The position numbers and the translations under genes are program-made. This document shows, one piece after another, positions 24,561-37,791 of a stretch of DNA of 64,000 nucleotides. Source of the DNA: Selaginella moellendorffii. Its lineage: Eukaryota; Streptophyta; Lycopodiopsida; Selaginellales; Selaginellaceae. The stretch spans positions 200,941 through 264,940 of the forward strand of contig NW_003314336.1 in assembly GCF_000143415.4 (NCBI RefSeq), in the 5' to 3' direction. The notes under the pieces were generated by a model. The model did not search any database. It was not told the origin of the DNA and saw nothing but the letters and a program-made list of their open reading frames with translations. The first letter of the stretch is position 1. Every line of letters starts with the position of its first letter.

Positions 24561-26330
24561 TACACTAACCTCCAACAATACAAAGTGTGTATTCTTTTTA
24601 TATTTTCCTTAACTTTGTGCTTTGTAAAATAATAGGGTTGATTGAATGAAGCTTAAGGACTGGGGGACACTAATGATCTTCCTTTTAAATATTCTGATTT
24701 GTATGTCTCATATGTCTCTGTTAGTAGATAAACTTTAGATGTTCATTTTCATCTTTTTTTCTTTCATATGGCACTATCTTTCACTTTTTTTTTTACAGTA
24801 CCATTCTAGAAGGTGATGGAGAATGAGGTGATTCAAGCAACATGCTGGGCATGGGAAATAGTGAGTCGCTTGGTATATTGGCTAAGTATGGCATTTTGTT
24901 TTTCCACTTTTTTCATTTTTTTCCAGAAAACTTAACACATAAAACTCATAACTTGTTTGGTAAGTGAATTAAGCTATTTACCATTTTATAGGCATAAAAT
25001 TTTTCTTAAATCCAAATCTAATGAGTTGATAAGTTGTCACACACATGTGATAACACCAAAATGTGATGAAAGACCAGTAAAGGAAGTCTCATTAGTGTTG
25101 GAAGGAAAGATATGTAAGACGTATCATTCTTATGATCAAAGTATTCATTTTTATTTGTGGCTATTGAGTGCCCTGTCCTATTCAAGATTGGCTTAAAAAA
25201 AAAAAAAAAAACAGACTGGTAAAAAAACATTAAAGAAAAATAGACTACAAGTTCCATTCATATATGATTTCTTTTTCATTTGATTGTTTTCACACCAAAA
25301 CATTTTTCTTTAAATGCACTCTCCCCTGATTCTACCATTCTTTTGGTACATTTAAATTATCTCATTTAAACTTAGATAGGAATGAACACCTCTGGTATGC
25401 TGTAATTCTTGGGAGATTATAAGTTTTAGCACCCCACAGAGATTCAACTAGGTAACAGTACTATATTTGTTTAGATCATTGTTGTCATGGATTTTACAAG
25501 TATGCTTGCTGTTTATGCAAAGTGCTGCTTGAAACTTAGGTGGGAACCCAATTTACAAAAGGACTGTCATTGTGTCCATCAATGTCTACCAAGAAAACGC
25601 TTAAAGGAGCTAGGTATAAGCAAAATCGAAGTCAAGAAAACTCAACATTGACACTGAGGCCAAAAATGCCTTTTTTTCTTTGTCCTTTGAAATTTAACTA
25701 ATATGAGCAAGCAATAGCCATTGTCTTCTTGAATGCAAGGATGTTGAGAAGCAGCAGTAGCAGCTACAAGTTTTTCAAGAGGCAAAGTCTAATATATGAG
25801 GCAAATGGATATAATATATTCAGTATTTATGTGCTATTAAATTTAACTGTTTATTTATATGAAAAGCCTATGTATTGCTAAAATTAAAAAAAACTCATAG
25901 TAATTGTCTAGGATTAGTTCTCACTAAGTGAACCAACTCCATCTATGCATTATGAATTAAGTGTTGTAGCTATTCCTTAAACTAGGCAATTGGATAACGA
26001 TTATGTTCATGAAAAAGTTGGTAATTGTAAACAACCAAAGAGAATGACTCAAAAGACAATCTGTTCAGATTTAAATATAAAGGGAAAGGGCCTATGAATA
26101 AGAGTGCACCCACTTTTTTTAATTGTATAAGTGTCATTGACTTTAAATAGTATTGGGCTGAATGACCTCTAGGGAAGTCTAAACTTAACAGTTACAATAA
26201 TATATTATTATGGGCTAGGTAGAGAAGAGAAGTGTTTGTTTGTTTACAAAATACTCTTGTATATACAAGCTAAAGGTTATTATAATTTTCCCTTTATTAC
26301 TTGGGGTGATAAATATATGACCACAAGAGA
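24561..26330. other. AT-rich region, no gene seen
   Basis: No supported frame. A run of 18 A lies at about 25195-25212 and could be the tail of an old retroposed insert, but no matching body is recognisable. Confidence 0.35.
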
Positions 26331-26332
26331 TT

Positions 26333-26700
26333 GAGTTAGAACAGGAAGTGGATTTCATCAATGTTGGGAGGTTGTTGATAAGGATAAAAGGCTTGAACTG
26401 GAATGGACAAGTGGTTGCTTATGTCCACTTTGCTTTTTAAACAAGTAGATTGGAACTCTTTCTCAACAAGTAGACCAAGACTATGTCGATGCTGAAGAAA
26501 ATAATCATAAACCAAGGGCTTGGTGGAGATATCAGCCACCATGTCTCCTGTACCGCAGTATGCTAGCTCAAAAATCTCCTCTTCATATTTTGAATGTCAA
26601 AGTGCTATGTGCAGAAATGTTAGCTAGGCTGGTAGCCAAAGTAGTGTAGCTCTGGTTGTCACACCAAAGCCCTGTGGTGATTACTGCTGGCTTTTGCTTA
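26333..26700 (-). pseudogene. Ty1/copia RNase H remnant
   Basis: Minus-strand pieces read CDNQSYTTLA, then HFDIQNMKRRFLS, then ELAYCGTGDMVADISTKPL followed by FLQHRHSLGL. These correspond in order to the CDN, KHIDI and 'ADIFTKPL' blocks at the C-terminal end of copia polyproteins. Frame changes separate them, and the rest of the polyprotein is not evident upstream. Confidence 0.7.
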
Positions 26701-27504
26701 TCATGAATGTTTCTTGAGGGAACTGCATGCACCTGGTAATGCCTTGGAATCTACAACAATTGTATCCTCTAAAACCTGATGTGAAATGCAAAAAAGAGCA
26801 TATGATCTGTTGCAAGACGAAAGTAAACTAGCATTATGGCAGAATAATTCTTGTGAACTAAAACTTTGTAAAGCTGTAGTAAAACTCTTTATTGTCAAGT
26901 GCTATTTAAAAGTGTAACTAAATAGAAAAGTAGGCTAAAAAAGACTATTTCAAAAAGGACTATACAATTAGGTTGCCTTACGCATTGGTCAGGAGGTAAT
27001 TTCATTTCTGTGTTTTCTAAGGGACAATTGGAGAGTTGTAAAGGCATTATACAGTATGGTACTATTTTCTTGCAGTTTGACTATTTGTCTATTTACTTAT
27101 TCTCATCATCTAGAGCTTGCACATGCTGTCTAAGCTTCTATTTTCAAAAAGAGATTGTAAAATCTCCTATAGCTCAATGGGTGGCAAAAGAAAGAGGAAA
27201 ACACGTGATCTAATTTTCCATGAAGGCTGTAAGATACCTCATGTGAGTAATAACAATGTGAATTTCTGGAAGTTCAGCAAGTTTGAATTCATCTCTATAT
27301 ATGAATAAAAGCATCATGGATGGAAGTGTGACAAACCTAGTTTAATTTGAAGAAACCCCAACAATTCCAAGATTGGTACCCATAGAAAATGCTACTAGAA
27401 ACACTATTGAATTTATTACCTTACTTATTAATGAAGTAAATCCTAGAATGAAATGCAAAGCATGGAAAATACTAAACATTTAGGATTCTTACAAAATAAT
27501 AAAG
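26701..27504. other. AT-rich gap
   Basis: Short frames only; no family recognised. Confidence 0.3.
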
Positions 27505-28941
27505 ATGGTAAATGTGACACGGATTAAATTGATCTCATGGATAAACAGGAAAGACAAATTGAAGTCCCTGAATTGATTTATAAATTATTAGATGGAACAG
27601 TTTGTTCAGAAAAATTTAAAGAATTAAGTTTAAATTATAAGAGTGCTTTGGCATTTACATCTATGGGAGAAAATATTGATGAAATGATTGGTAATGGACC
27701 ATTTTATTTCATAATTCATGGATAAGTATATCATTCAATTGAGAATATTTGTCCTAAGCAAGGTCATGGTGCAAAAATATTCTCAAATTTATATTTTAGA
27801 CACACTAGAAGCTATAGAAATAAGAATGAAAAGAAAATATAATAGAGAATGTGACATAAAATTGATGAATGAATTAGATACTTTATTAAGAGAAGTTAAT
27901 CCGCTAAAAGATGTGGAAGATGAGCACCAATTGACAAGTTCAAATATAAATAATGGATTACATGATATTATAATGTATATTAAAGGTGAAAATACAATAG
28001 AACCAAGAAGATATAGTGTACTAAATTCAAATGAAATTGTTACAGTGTTTACAAACCCCACTGGAGAGCTTCCATTTAACCATATTATTGCAATACATCT
28101 GAAAGGTGAAAATATGCAAGCATATTGTGATCCTATGGTATATCTATTGCTTTTTCCAAATGAGAATGATGGTTAGTCACCAGATTTAAAATACACAGAC
28201 AAGGGTTTGTCTTTAAAACTATCTATAATAACAATGATGGAATATTATTATTAAAAGTTTGTTGTTTGCAATTTGATAAAAGATGGTGGTAAGATTATTG
28301 AATTTGATTCAATTTTAATGGAAGGAAAATTATCCCAACAATATGTAGTTGACAGGTGGTCATCTCAATTGGATAAAAAACTATCAATGTGAATTGAGAG
28401 CTGAAGCATACAAAGGTTTTTCTGATTTTATTAATAACAGAGCAGAACAACAAGAGTTACATGCTGGAAAACTTGTGATTTTGCCATCAGGATTTCTTAG
28501 TGGACTGAGATATATGAATCAAAATTATCAAGAGGCTATAAACTTAGTAAAAAATATGGAAATCCTGATTTATTTATTACAATGACATGTAACCCAAAAT
28601 GGCAAGAGATAATTAAGAACTTATTACTAGGACAAAGTTCTTCAGATAGACCAGATTTGATAGCACATGAATTCCATGCTAAAAAACAAAATCTTATAGA
28701 TGATATATATACTAAAAGGAGAGGACAACCACATTATCATCTACTTGTAATACTTAAAAATGAGAATAAAATCAAGACTATAGTGATATAGATAACATTG
28801 TTAATGTAGAAGTACCAGATCTAATTAAAGATTTTGAATTGTACAAACTTATGAAAATACATATGATACATGGTCCATGTGGCCTTAGATTTCCTAGAAT
28901 TCTATGTTATAAAAAAAGAGAATGTAAATCTCAATATCCAT
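27505..28941 (+). pseudogene. Helitron Rep (helitron-like N-terminal domain) remnant
   Basis: Segments follow the order of the Helitron Rep/helicase N-terminal part: IEVPELIYKLLDG, YKSALAFTSMGENID, GPFYFIIHGQVYHSI, the YCDPMVYLLLFP block, ILPSGFLSGLRYMNQNYQEA, MTCNPKWQEI and RGQPHYHLLVIL. The PHYH pair is the HUH nickase motif and is still present. The end reads KIHMIHGPCGLRFP and the zinc-ligand region KKRECKSQYP, then is cut near 28941. Several frame changes and stops are present and no helicase domain follows, so it is a 5' fragment of a rolling-circle transposon gene. Confidence 0.8.
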
Positions 28942-28950
28942 GAGATTATT

Positions 28951-29309
28951 TGTAAATGACTAAATTTTTCATTCTACTTTAGTTATTTAATCAAACCTTC
29001 AACCACTTGGAAGAGTCTCACTCACAACCTCTTTAAATCCTATTCTGGACTTGCTTCGTGAATAACATCTATGCTAGTTAACCTTTGCATTTGGTCCAAG
29101 TGTTCCATGTATTCAATCCCATAATCAACACCTCAAAGGTACTACTAACATATCAGCCTATTATGCTAAAGCTATATCCATTTATCTTTGTCTCATTAGT
29201 AATGCTAGATTACCCATGCCATAGTGTTGTCTCTCAAAAACTAAGCCATCCGTCCATGAGTGGTAATCCCAGAACCATTTCTTAGTATCTTTAGGATGCC
29301 TGGAGATAT
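28951..29309 (+). repeat. LTR-G 5' part, interrupted by a nested element
   Basis: Starts TGTAAATGAC with the LTR-G 5' signature. The copy is interrupted at 29310 and continues at 36492. Confidence 0.75.
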
Positions 29310-30459
29310 TGTCGCGAATGTGACTTCGGGTATCAAAAGTTACCTGTTGACTAGTCCTTACGGACACTCTTACCTTACTGCCACGATGGCAGGAGGTCAG
29401 TATTGCTGGACCCTTTATCAGTCCCTCTTGTGCTAGTGAAGTTAACTGGGCATTTCGAGTGTACTTAGATCGGACGAGCATAAGGACAGAATTCCTACGT
29501 GTTATTAGCTAAGCATACTTAGCCCGGTAAGGAGTTCCCGTCTCATTATGTCTTGCACTGGCTAGTGACAAGAACCCTTGCGTATTGAGATTGGTCCCTC
29601 AATATCGCTACATGATAGCTTACCGTGTCTGCCAAACACCTTTGTTATTATGCCCTTTGTGTTAGTCTCATTTCGGTCCCAAATACTATTTATGGAAAGT
29701 GTCCAGATTTGCTCATTTGGCATATCTATGGAATGTAGAGATCGGTCTGAACACAATGGTGTTCGTCCCGTGTCCAAATTCGCAATCTAAGGACATTCCA
29801 TATTTAGTAAGTTTTGAGCTTGTCCCAGATACTAACTGCTGATACTAAAGGAGGCTTGGGGTGAAAGCCCAAAGCGTGTGTTCCTCAAAGGGGGGGGGGG
29901 GGGGGGCTGTGGGGGGTTCCAAATGTATAGTAGGGATAATGGGTAGGTTGGGGCCGACCAACCTGAGGCATAGTCTAGCTCCTGCTTGCGTGCTTGTCCT
30001 TGTTTTGCGTCTAGCTTGGGTCTAAGCCCAAGTTCCATTCCATGCTAGCTGGTGGAGTACCCATGTTCTCGTGTTAGGCCACTAGTATGCCGAAATAGCG
30101 CTAGACTCCGTTTGGCTCCGTTTTGCATGCTGGTCTTGGCATTGGGATGCTAGTTACTTTAGGACTGTTCCAAGTCATTTCGGGCTCCTGTCCCTTCGCT
30201 CTTTGGGCTTTATGCTCGGGAGTTGCTCCGTGGTTCGGTTCCGTTACTCCTTGGCTTCGTGCTTGGGAGTTTGGCACCGATCCTTCGTTCAGTGGCCCAA
30301 GGCCCTGAACCTCGGGTTCCTATGGACACGTGGCATGGACACGTGGTATGTGATATATGGCATCTGTCACGTGGCACAAAGAGGGTTTAGGTTCCGCTTT
30401 GTGGTGTTATCCTATGGTAAATCACCATAGGATAAACGGTCAAAACCACGTGCGCTACA
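29310..30459 (+). repeat. LARD 5' LTR
   Basis: 1,150 bp from TGTCGCGAATG to CGTGCGCTACA. Includes a run of 17 G at about 29890-29906. Confidence 0.85.
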
Positions 30460-30474
30460 TTTGGTATCAAAGGA
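30460..30474 (+). promoter_or_regulatory. LARD primer-binding site
   Basis: TTTGGTATCAAAGG directly follows the LTR; compare the plant initiator-Met site TGGTATCAGAGC. Confidence 0.75.
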
Positions 30475-33400
30475 TGAGTCTCAGTAAGTACTATACAATG
30501 GGATTGGGCAACTAGTCTCGTTGCATACACAGAGATGAAAACAATGATCTGAGTGGGTACACGTTTGGGTGCAAAAGGCTTCGCAATTGGTTCCTTGGGT
30601 ATGGATATTGTTACCTTGTTGTACCTTATGATGTGAGCTTGCTCTTGGGCTCATAGGATGGATTTAAGGTGTTCCGTCACACGAGTTTGAGCTTGGACTC
30701 GTGAGTGAGGCTCATTAGCAACTCAAGGTTACATTTTGAGTTGGCAAGATTAATGTTAGCCTATCGGTGGTTCCATGAGTTGTTCCTTGTACTTTGGGTG
30801 AAAGCAAACTTCCCTGAGTTTGCTATGAGTGGCAAATAGGCTAGTCCGTAGTTGTTTAGCACAACACTAGTGGATCCTTCCTAGGCGTGATTATAAGTGG
30901 GTCAATCAAGACTATAGGGATTAGTCTATTGATTCAACTAGTCATTGCCGTGCTCTCTCATAAACTTTTCTTGGATTGGACTGAAGGCAGTGTGAAAGCA
31001 AGTTTGAGGTTTAGTACCGAAAAGAGAGTCGTTGGGGACGAAGGATCAAACACGTAAATCATTTTCTCTTCTTGAAGAAATGATTCGCAATGAGGTGTTG
31101 ACTCATTGCTCGTATTCACATTATGCAATCAAGAGTTCCTATCTTGATGCATGTTGATTATGATGGTCTTACAAGTGGTGAGTCAAGTGGTGAAGCGCTA
31201 TACCATTTTGTCTAAACTTGCTATTGGAAGACTTGAGTTACAATGCTCAATTCTTTTCCCAGAAACCTTGCTATTGTTCCTTAGGTAACTTGGTGTTGGA
31301 TTAGTTTTGAGTTTGGTCGGAAAAAGAGTGGCATGTGCTTATCCATGTTGTGAACAAAAGTTAGTGGTGTTGGGTATTGTAAATCTTTATCGGTGGAGTG
31401 TGGCATTTATGTTGCATTTTGTCGAATCGAGTTGACACTTGATAGTCACATAAACCTTTGAAGTAATGACATAGGTGTTGCTTATGGTGTTGCTCAATTG
31501 ATGATCAAGTCATTGTGATTTCTATATCATATTCATGTGATAATGAGCAATGTGTTTACGAAGTTGCTTGGTTAAGTGATAATCAACCCCAAAGTGGTTG
31601 ATGGTGAAGCTAGTTTACTTGCATAAAGTAGCATTGTAGTAGCTTTGACTGGATTCTCAATGGTGGTCCATTATGCTAAGCTTAAGTTGGTTCCTTGTTT
31701 CCTTGAGTTTGCCCACTAAGGTGTTGGAAAAGGGTTGTAGCATTCACTTGCTATAGCTTGTTAGTTTATCCATTAATACTTGGAGTAGATTGTTGGATAG
31801 AGAAGGTGTGAGGTTGAGGCATTGACATTGCTAGCATTTGTGTTAGTGGAAGTGGCATTGTTGATTTGAGTGATGAGGAATTTTCCTTAAAACTTGATTT
31901 TCCATGTCATTTTTCTTGTTAGTGTTTTGGCTTTACATTAGATCTTGAAGGTGATTGAAGAAAAGTGTTAATGCAATATAAATATCCGAAGATGTGGTCA
32001 TTGTGATCAAGCTTTAGATGTTCATTTTGCATTCTGCGGATGTTGGTGTTGGATGACGAAAGAATGGGCAAAAAGATGTTCGAGGCTTAAGCATACTATG
32101 GGTTGTGAGAATTTGTGTTGAGGTGAATCTATGTGAAGTTGATAGTAGGAGGAAGTTGGTTGAGTCTTGAAAGTTTGTATTCCGGGACGGAGAGTCATTC
32201 TTTCTCTAGGATGGAAAATTTTTCCACAAATTTTCTTAGACTTTTCCAATGGCTGATCTGTTGATCACTTTGTTCAAAAACCATTCCATTTTCGTAAGCC
32301 AGTACAAACTAGTGAAAGGGTTGGAGTTGACTTTGGTTGGCTTAAAACTTAATAAGTAGTTTGTATGATGCAACGCGAAAGGAATGCTGACTTTTGGGGC
32401 TAAGGCAATTGAGTTGGATAGAGTCTAAAGTTGGTGTAGAAAAGTGGTTGTTACACTTTTCTAAGGAGGGTGACCCTTGTGCCTTTCTTCTGTATATTAT
32501 GCTTGGTGGTAGGTTGCACCTTGCATTTCGTTAGACTCTATGAGAATAGTGAGCTCTCACTCATCTTAACTTAGTCTTGGTGTCCCTGCGCCTTGGCTGA
32601 AGGTGGTGATGTCCAACTTAATTGTTTGCAGTTGAAATGTTGGTACCCGTACTATAGCTTTGTCTAAGTGGAGGTTGTGTACCGATATGAGTCCATCTCA
32701 TGATCTTCACTTGAGTTTCGACTAAGTGTTGATCATGCATAGATAGCCTCTTCAAGGCATGCTTAGAGCTATTGACTAAATGTGTTGGTGAGCTTATTAC
32801 AATTGAGTTGGATTCAAGTGGTCATTTAGTTTGTGCCTGTCTATGAACCTTTATCTTGTACCTAGGGTATCACGTTCATGTTAGACAAGTATGTAACTCG
32901 ATGATGTGAGTTTAGTGTTTGGGTCTCGTGAAAGCAAGTTGAAAAAGTGATGGTTAGTTGCTCAATGAAGATTTAGCAATGATGGGTTTACTTTACTAGA
33001 TGGTGTTGCGGAGGATCGTGTCATTTGACTTACATGGGTTTTCCATGTTGGCATGTCGACTCTACCTCTGTTGATATCATTTGGTTGCGTTTAGTTCATA
33101 GTGTTGGATTTCATTGAGTCTTGGACGTGGTAATTCACTCCTTGAGGAAGTGTTATCTGTAACTGAGTTTTGCTAAAGGATTGGTCTTGGATACTAACTA
33201 AAGTATCCTCAACCTTGGTTAGCTTGGTTGCTAGAGAGCTTTGAGTGGTGATACATTCGTGCTTTCTTCTAGCTTTGTTCTAGTGTTGATGGCATTGAAG
33301 TGATGCCTTGTCGTTGACATTGTTGATGTTGAGATTCGAGTGAAATGAGATGTCTCTCTTTATGATTGATATTGCGTTTCATTAGTCTCGATAAAGATAG

Positions 33401-35355
33401 TGTTGATGATTTGGCTATGGCTTTGTGTTATTGGCATTGGTGCATTTGCTAATTAGCAACTGTATTGACGTTCAAATGAACTGAATGGCAAGTTGAGTTA
33501 GTTGTGTTCTAGACGAGATTATTTAGTAGGGGTTAAGCTTTGGCTTTTCCTTGAAAAGTGATTCAGTCGTAGACTATGCTAACTCTATAAGCGGAAGAGT
33601 TAGTGATTGATATTGGAATGTTTGAATCCTTATTGGATTTGAGTTGGAATATATTGATCATTGATGATTCTTCTTGTGCTTGTTATGAAGTGAGTTACGT
33701 CTTGTTATAGATGGATTCATGGAGGATCGTTTGGTAATCACTTGTTGAGCATAGTTTCGTTATGCTTAGCTTTTGGATTGATGCAGATATGCTCTTCATT
33801 AGCTTTGGCATTATGAAGTTTAGCTTATGGAAGTGTTGAAGAGGATATTGTAGGTTGTACCATAATTTCTCTTTAGCATTGACGTTAGTTCATGCGAGAC
33901 TCATGATCATTATTAAGCAAGACTTGGCTATAGACTTCTTTGAGCTTGTGGTTCTTTGAGTTTTATGATTATTGTTCCATTTGTTAGAAGTTGTTGGGAA
34001 AGGCATTTTTGGCTCTTTAGCTTTGATGTTGACGTTAGTATTTGCATCTAGCAATCATTGGTGATGATTGACTATCATCTAGAGTAGTTAATTATCCTTA
34101 TCAAAAGTTTTGCTTGATTATTGTTGGTCTGGAATTATTTGCTATTCTTCAGGATGGTAGATTCTTGCTTGACGATGATTTGGCATATCTTTTTGATGGG
34201 ATAATTGATAATCTTTCATGATGGTTAGTTGTTCTTTTTGATAGCTTTTGGCTTTTCGCAATACCACATGTTCTTTGTGGTTTGTTCTGGATTAGTCTCT
34301 TGGGTTTGAGACGTCAGTAGGATGTGGCTGACACTTGCTTAGGCAACTTGAGTTCCTTGGTGTTGTTAGCTGGGATCTATTCGGATTGGCTAGTGTGATA
34401 GTTGGCATAAACAAGTATTTGTTGGTCTTGCCACATTCATTCTGTTTTGTTGATTGTTGCTCAAGTTAGTTCTGATCGATTGGGATGTTATTTCCTTTAG
34501 GTGATACATTCGCGAGCATTTTGCTTGCCAGTTGATAATACTTTGTATTTTTTGAGTTATCTCTCGTAAGTTTTTGGCTTACTGTCTGCAATCTTTGATA
34601 GTTAAGTTTGGTCATTAAGTTTTTTTGATGACACACTTGCTATTGAATTTTGTTGGATAGTGAATCCTATGTTTTCCAACTATCGTGATCTTGGTGATTC
34701 CTATACTATAATACTAGTTTATCGGATGATAACTTGCTTGGAATACTTTTGTGTTCTAATCTAAGATATATTCACTGATAATTAAGACTCTAAGATATCA
34801 TTGTCTATGACTTTGATATTGTCCATCTATTGATCTTTGAGTTTGGGCCAGTATAGGTAGACTGGCTTCGGCACTTCGTGTGCATGTTGAAATCTCTAGT
34901 CATGGGGTAGCTACTGTCGACTGGTCACATCACCTGCCTCTCTGTCGATGTTCCTTATTCCGTTAAAAGGGCGTGACCGTGTAAACAACTCTAACTACCT
35001 GTTTACAATAGTCTATCTAAACCTTACTGACGGGTTTGGTTTCTTTGCTTATGAGGGTTGGGGCCTCTAGCTTCTCTCTCTATGTTCTTGCAGGCAGGGG
35101 TATATCACACTTTTGTAAGCTGGGTGACTCCTAGAGCAGCAAGAGTGGCTGACTCCGTTGGTCATTTCCTTGTCGGCGACGGCCGGAAGGTGTCTGAGCT
35201 GGTAGCGCATCTGCGTTAGATAAAGAGGTTGCCTCCTAACTCATTTAAGTTGGTGCATTTCTCACATAGTGTGAGTACCGTGAACTTTTTCTGGAGTTGT
35301 TTCCTTGGCGGTATTCTAGACTCGAGTGTGCATCGACGAGAACGTTGATCTTCCC

Positions 35356-35368
35356 TAGGGGGGGAGAG
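35356..35368 (+). promoter_or_regulatory. LARD polypurine tract
   Basis: AGGGGGGGAGAG immediately before the 3' LTR, the usual site of plus-strand priming. Confidence 0.75.
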
Positions 35369-36491
35369 TGTCGCGAATGTGACTTTGGGTATCGAAAGTT
35401 ACCTGTCGACTAGTCCTTACGGACACTTTTACCTTATTACCACGATGGTAGGAGGTCGGTATTGCTAGACCCTTTATTAGTCCCTCTTGTGCTAGTGAAG
35501 TTAACTGGGCATTTCGAGTGTACTTAGACCAGACGAGCATAAGGACGGAATTCCTACGTGTTATTAGCTAAGCATACTTAGCCCGGTAAGGAGTTCCCGT
35601 CTCGTTATGTCTTGCACTGGCTAGTGACAAGAACCCTCGCGTATTGAGATTGGTCCCTCAATATCGCTACATGATAGCTTACCATATCTGCCAAACACCC
35701 TCGCTATCATGCCCTTTGTGTTAGTCTCATTTTGGTCCCAAATACTATTTATGGAAAGTGTCCAGATTTGCTCATTTGGCATATCTATGGAATGTAGAGA
35801 TCGGTCTGAACACAATGGTGTTCGTCCCGTGTCCAAATTCGCAATCTAAGGACATTCCATATTTAGTAAGTTTAGAGCTTGTCCCAGAGACTAACTCCTG
35901 ATACTAAGGGAGGCTTGGGGTGAAAGCCCAAAGCATGTGTTCCTCAACGGGGGGGGGGGGGGGGTGGGGGGTTCCAAATGTATAGTAGGGATAGTGGGTA
36001 GGCCGGGCATGGCCGACCACCCTGAGGCATAGTTTAGCTCCTGCTTGCGTGCCTGTCCTTGTTCTGCGTCTAGCTTGGGTCTAAGCCCAAGTTCCATTCC
36101 ATGCTAGCTGGTGGAGTACCCATGTTCTCGCATTAGGCCACCGGTATGCCGAAATAGCGCCAGACTCCGTTTGGCTCCGTTTGGCTCCGTTTTGCGTGCT
36201 GGTCCTGGCATTGGGATGCTGGTTACTCTAGAACTGTTCCAAGTCGCTCCGGGCTCCTGTCATGCTCGGGAGTTGCTCCGTGGTTCGGTTCTGTCACTCC
36301 TTGGCTTTGTGCTTGGGAGTTTGTCACTGTTCCTTCGTTCAGTGGCCCAAGGCCCTGAACCTCGGGTTCCTATGGACATGTGGCATGGACACGTGGTATG
36401 TGACATGTGGCATCTGTCACGTGGCACAAAGAGGGTTTAGGTTCCGCTTTGTGGTGTTAAAGGATAAAGGGTCAAAACCACGTGCGCTACA
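35369..36491 (+). repeat. LARD 3' LTR
   Basis: 1,123 bp, near-identical to the 5' LTR apart from small indels. Its G run is at about 35949-35964. Confidence 0.85.
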
Positions 36492-37791
36492 AATATGAGG
36501 AACAACCTTCTCAAATATCCATTTTTCGGTCCCCACTAAGTCCCTTTTCGTCCCTAGCCATATTTGCCAACACTACTATTGGGTCAGGGCCCAAAGGCCC
36601 AACCACTACGTCCCATTGACTTCTAAGACTTTCTTCCCATATGACCACATCCTTGGTCACTACACAAGAGGACTGTTCCTCTTCCTTTTCATAATTTGAG
36701 ATTTTAGAACAACATTTCAAAACACTGTGGCACTACATGAGCCTTGTGGGTACTCTCCCCAACTTCTGCCTTTTGGGTGCCCTAGCCATGTGGCTAAAGT
36801 GAGGTTCTGATGAGCCATGCCAAGTCCCACACTTGGATTAGGAATACGACCATTTGATTTTCTGGAGGAGCTAGAGTCAGCTATTGAACACTTCACTAAA
36901 TTACCCCACTTGTTTATCCATATTTACTTTAGCCTTAGACTCCTTTGTGGTTATATCATCACCCACCACATGGGTATAGCTTCCTTGGTCACACTGGCCT
37001 TTCTTGGCCAAACTGGCTCTACTAGAGTTTTCCCCCTACTATACTTTTGGAGTTCACCAAACCCCCCAGGGTCTGGGAGATGATCGCTTTGGGCTTTCAC
37101 CCTTAGACTTGGACTTGAACTTAGACTCAGCCTTGGACTCAGATTTGCACTTGGACTTGAACTTAGACTCAGTGTTGGACTCGGTCTTAGTCTTAGTCTT
37201 GAACTTGGTTTTGGTTTCAATCTTGGTCTCGGCCTCGACCTAGGGCTCCATCTCAAGTCCATCTTGGACTCGACCTTGGACTCCTTCTCGGGTCCATCTC
37301 GGACTCCATCTGGGGTCCATCTTGGACTCCATCTCAGGTCTATCTTGAACTGCATTTCGGGTCTATCTTAGACTCTATCTCAGGTCCATCTCAAACTCTA
37401 TCTCAGGTCTATCTTAGACTCCATCTCAGACTCCATCTCAAGTCTATCTTAGACTCCATCTCAAATCTATCTTAGACTCCATCTCAAGTCTATTTCGGAT
37501 TCCTTCTCAAACTCCATCTCGGACTCCTTTTTGGACTTGTTTTTGATACTTCCATATGTCACAGCACCTTGTCATGTGTCAGTCCTTCTTGTGTCCTTTT
37601 TTAGAGACTCATTCACTGATTGCTTCATGCTTATTCCTCGAGCACTTTGTTTGGATTTCCACTCCCACTCTTGACTTTCCAAGTTGGAGCCTTTGGTTCA
37701 AACATATTACACTTGTTAGGCTTCTGCTTCAGCCACTACCAAATGGCACCCTTTTTACTCCACTTTGGGGCTTAGGGATTTATGTCTTACA
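36492..37791 (+). repeat. LTR-G, continuation after the nested element
   Basis: Resumes the LTR-G sequence broken at 29309, carries the minisatellite at about 37100-37535 and ends ATGTCTTACA. The two parts together give about 1,659 bp, the expected LTR-G length. Confidence 0.75.

Larger units (their letters stand above)
29310..36491 (+). mobile_element. Complete non-autonomous LTR retrotransposon (LARD-like), 7.2 kb
   Basis: LTRs at 29310-30459 and 35369-36491 are very similar. The left one is followed by TTTGGTATCAAAGG (primer site) and the right one is preceded by a purine tract. The 4.9-kb internal part has essentially no frame over 75 codons on either strand and is strongly G/T-rich on the plus strand. 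The flanks GATAT and AATAT match at four of five positions. This is the layout of a large retrotransposon derivative that is mobilised by a partner. The Ty3/gypsy element at 57266 has a related LTR and primer region and is a plausible relative. Confidence 0.85.

Noticed and set aside
25195-25212. Poly-A tail of a LINE or SINE
   Set aside because: No body, promoter box or target duplication could be linked to the A run.
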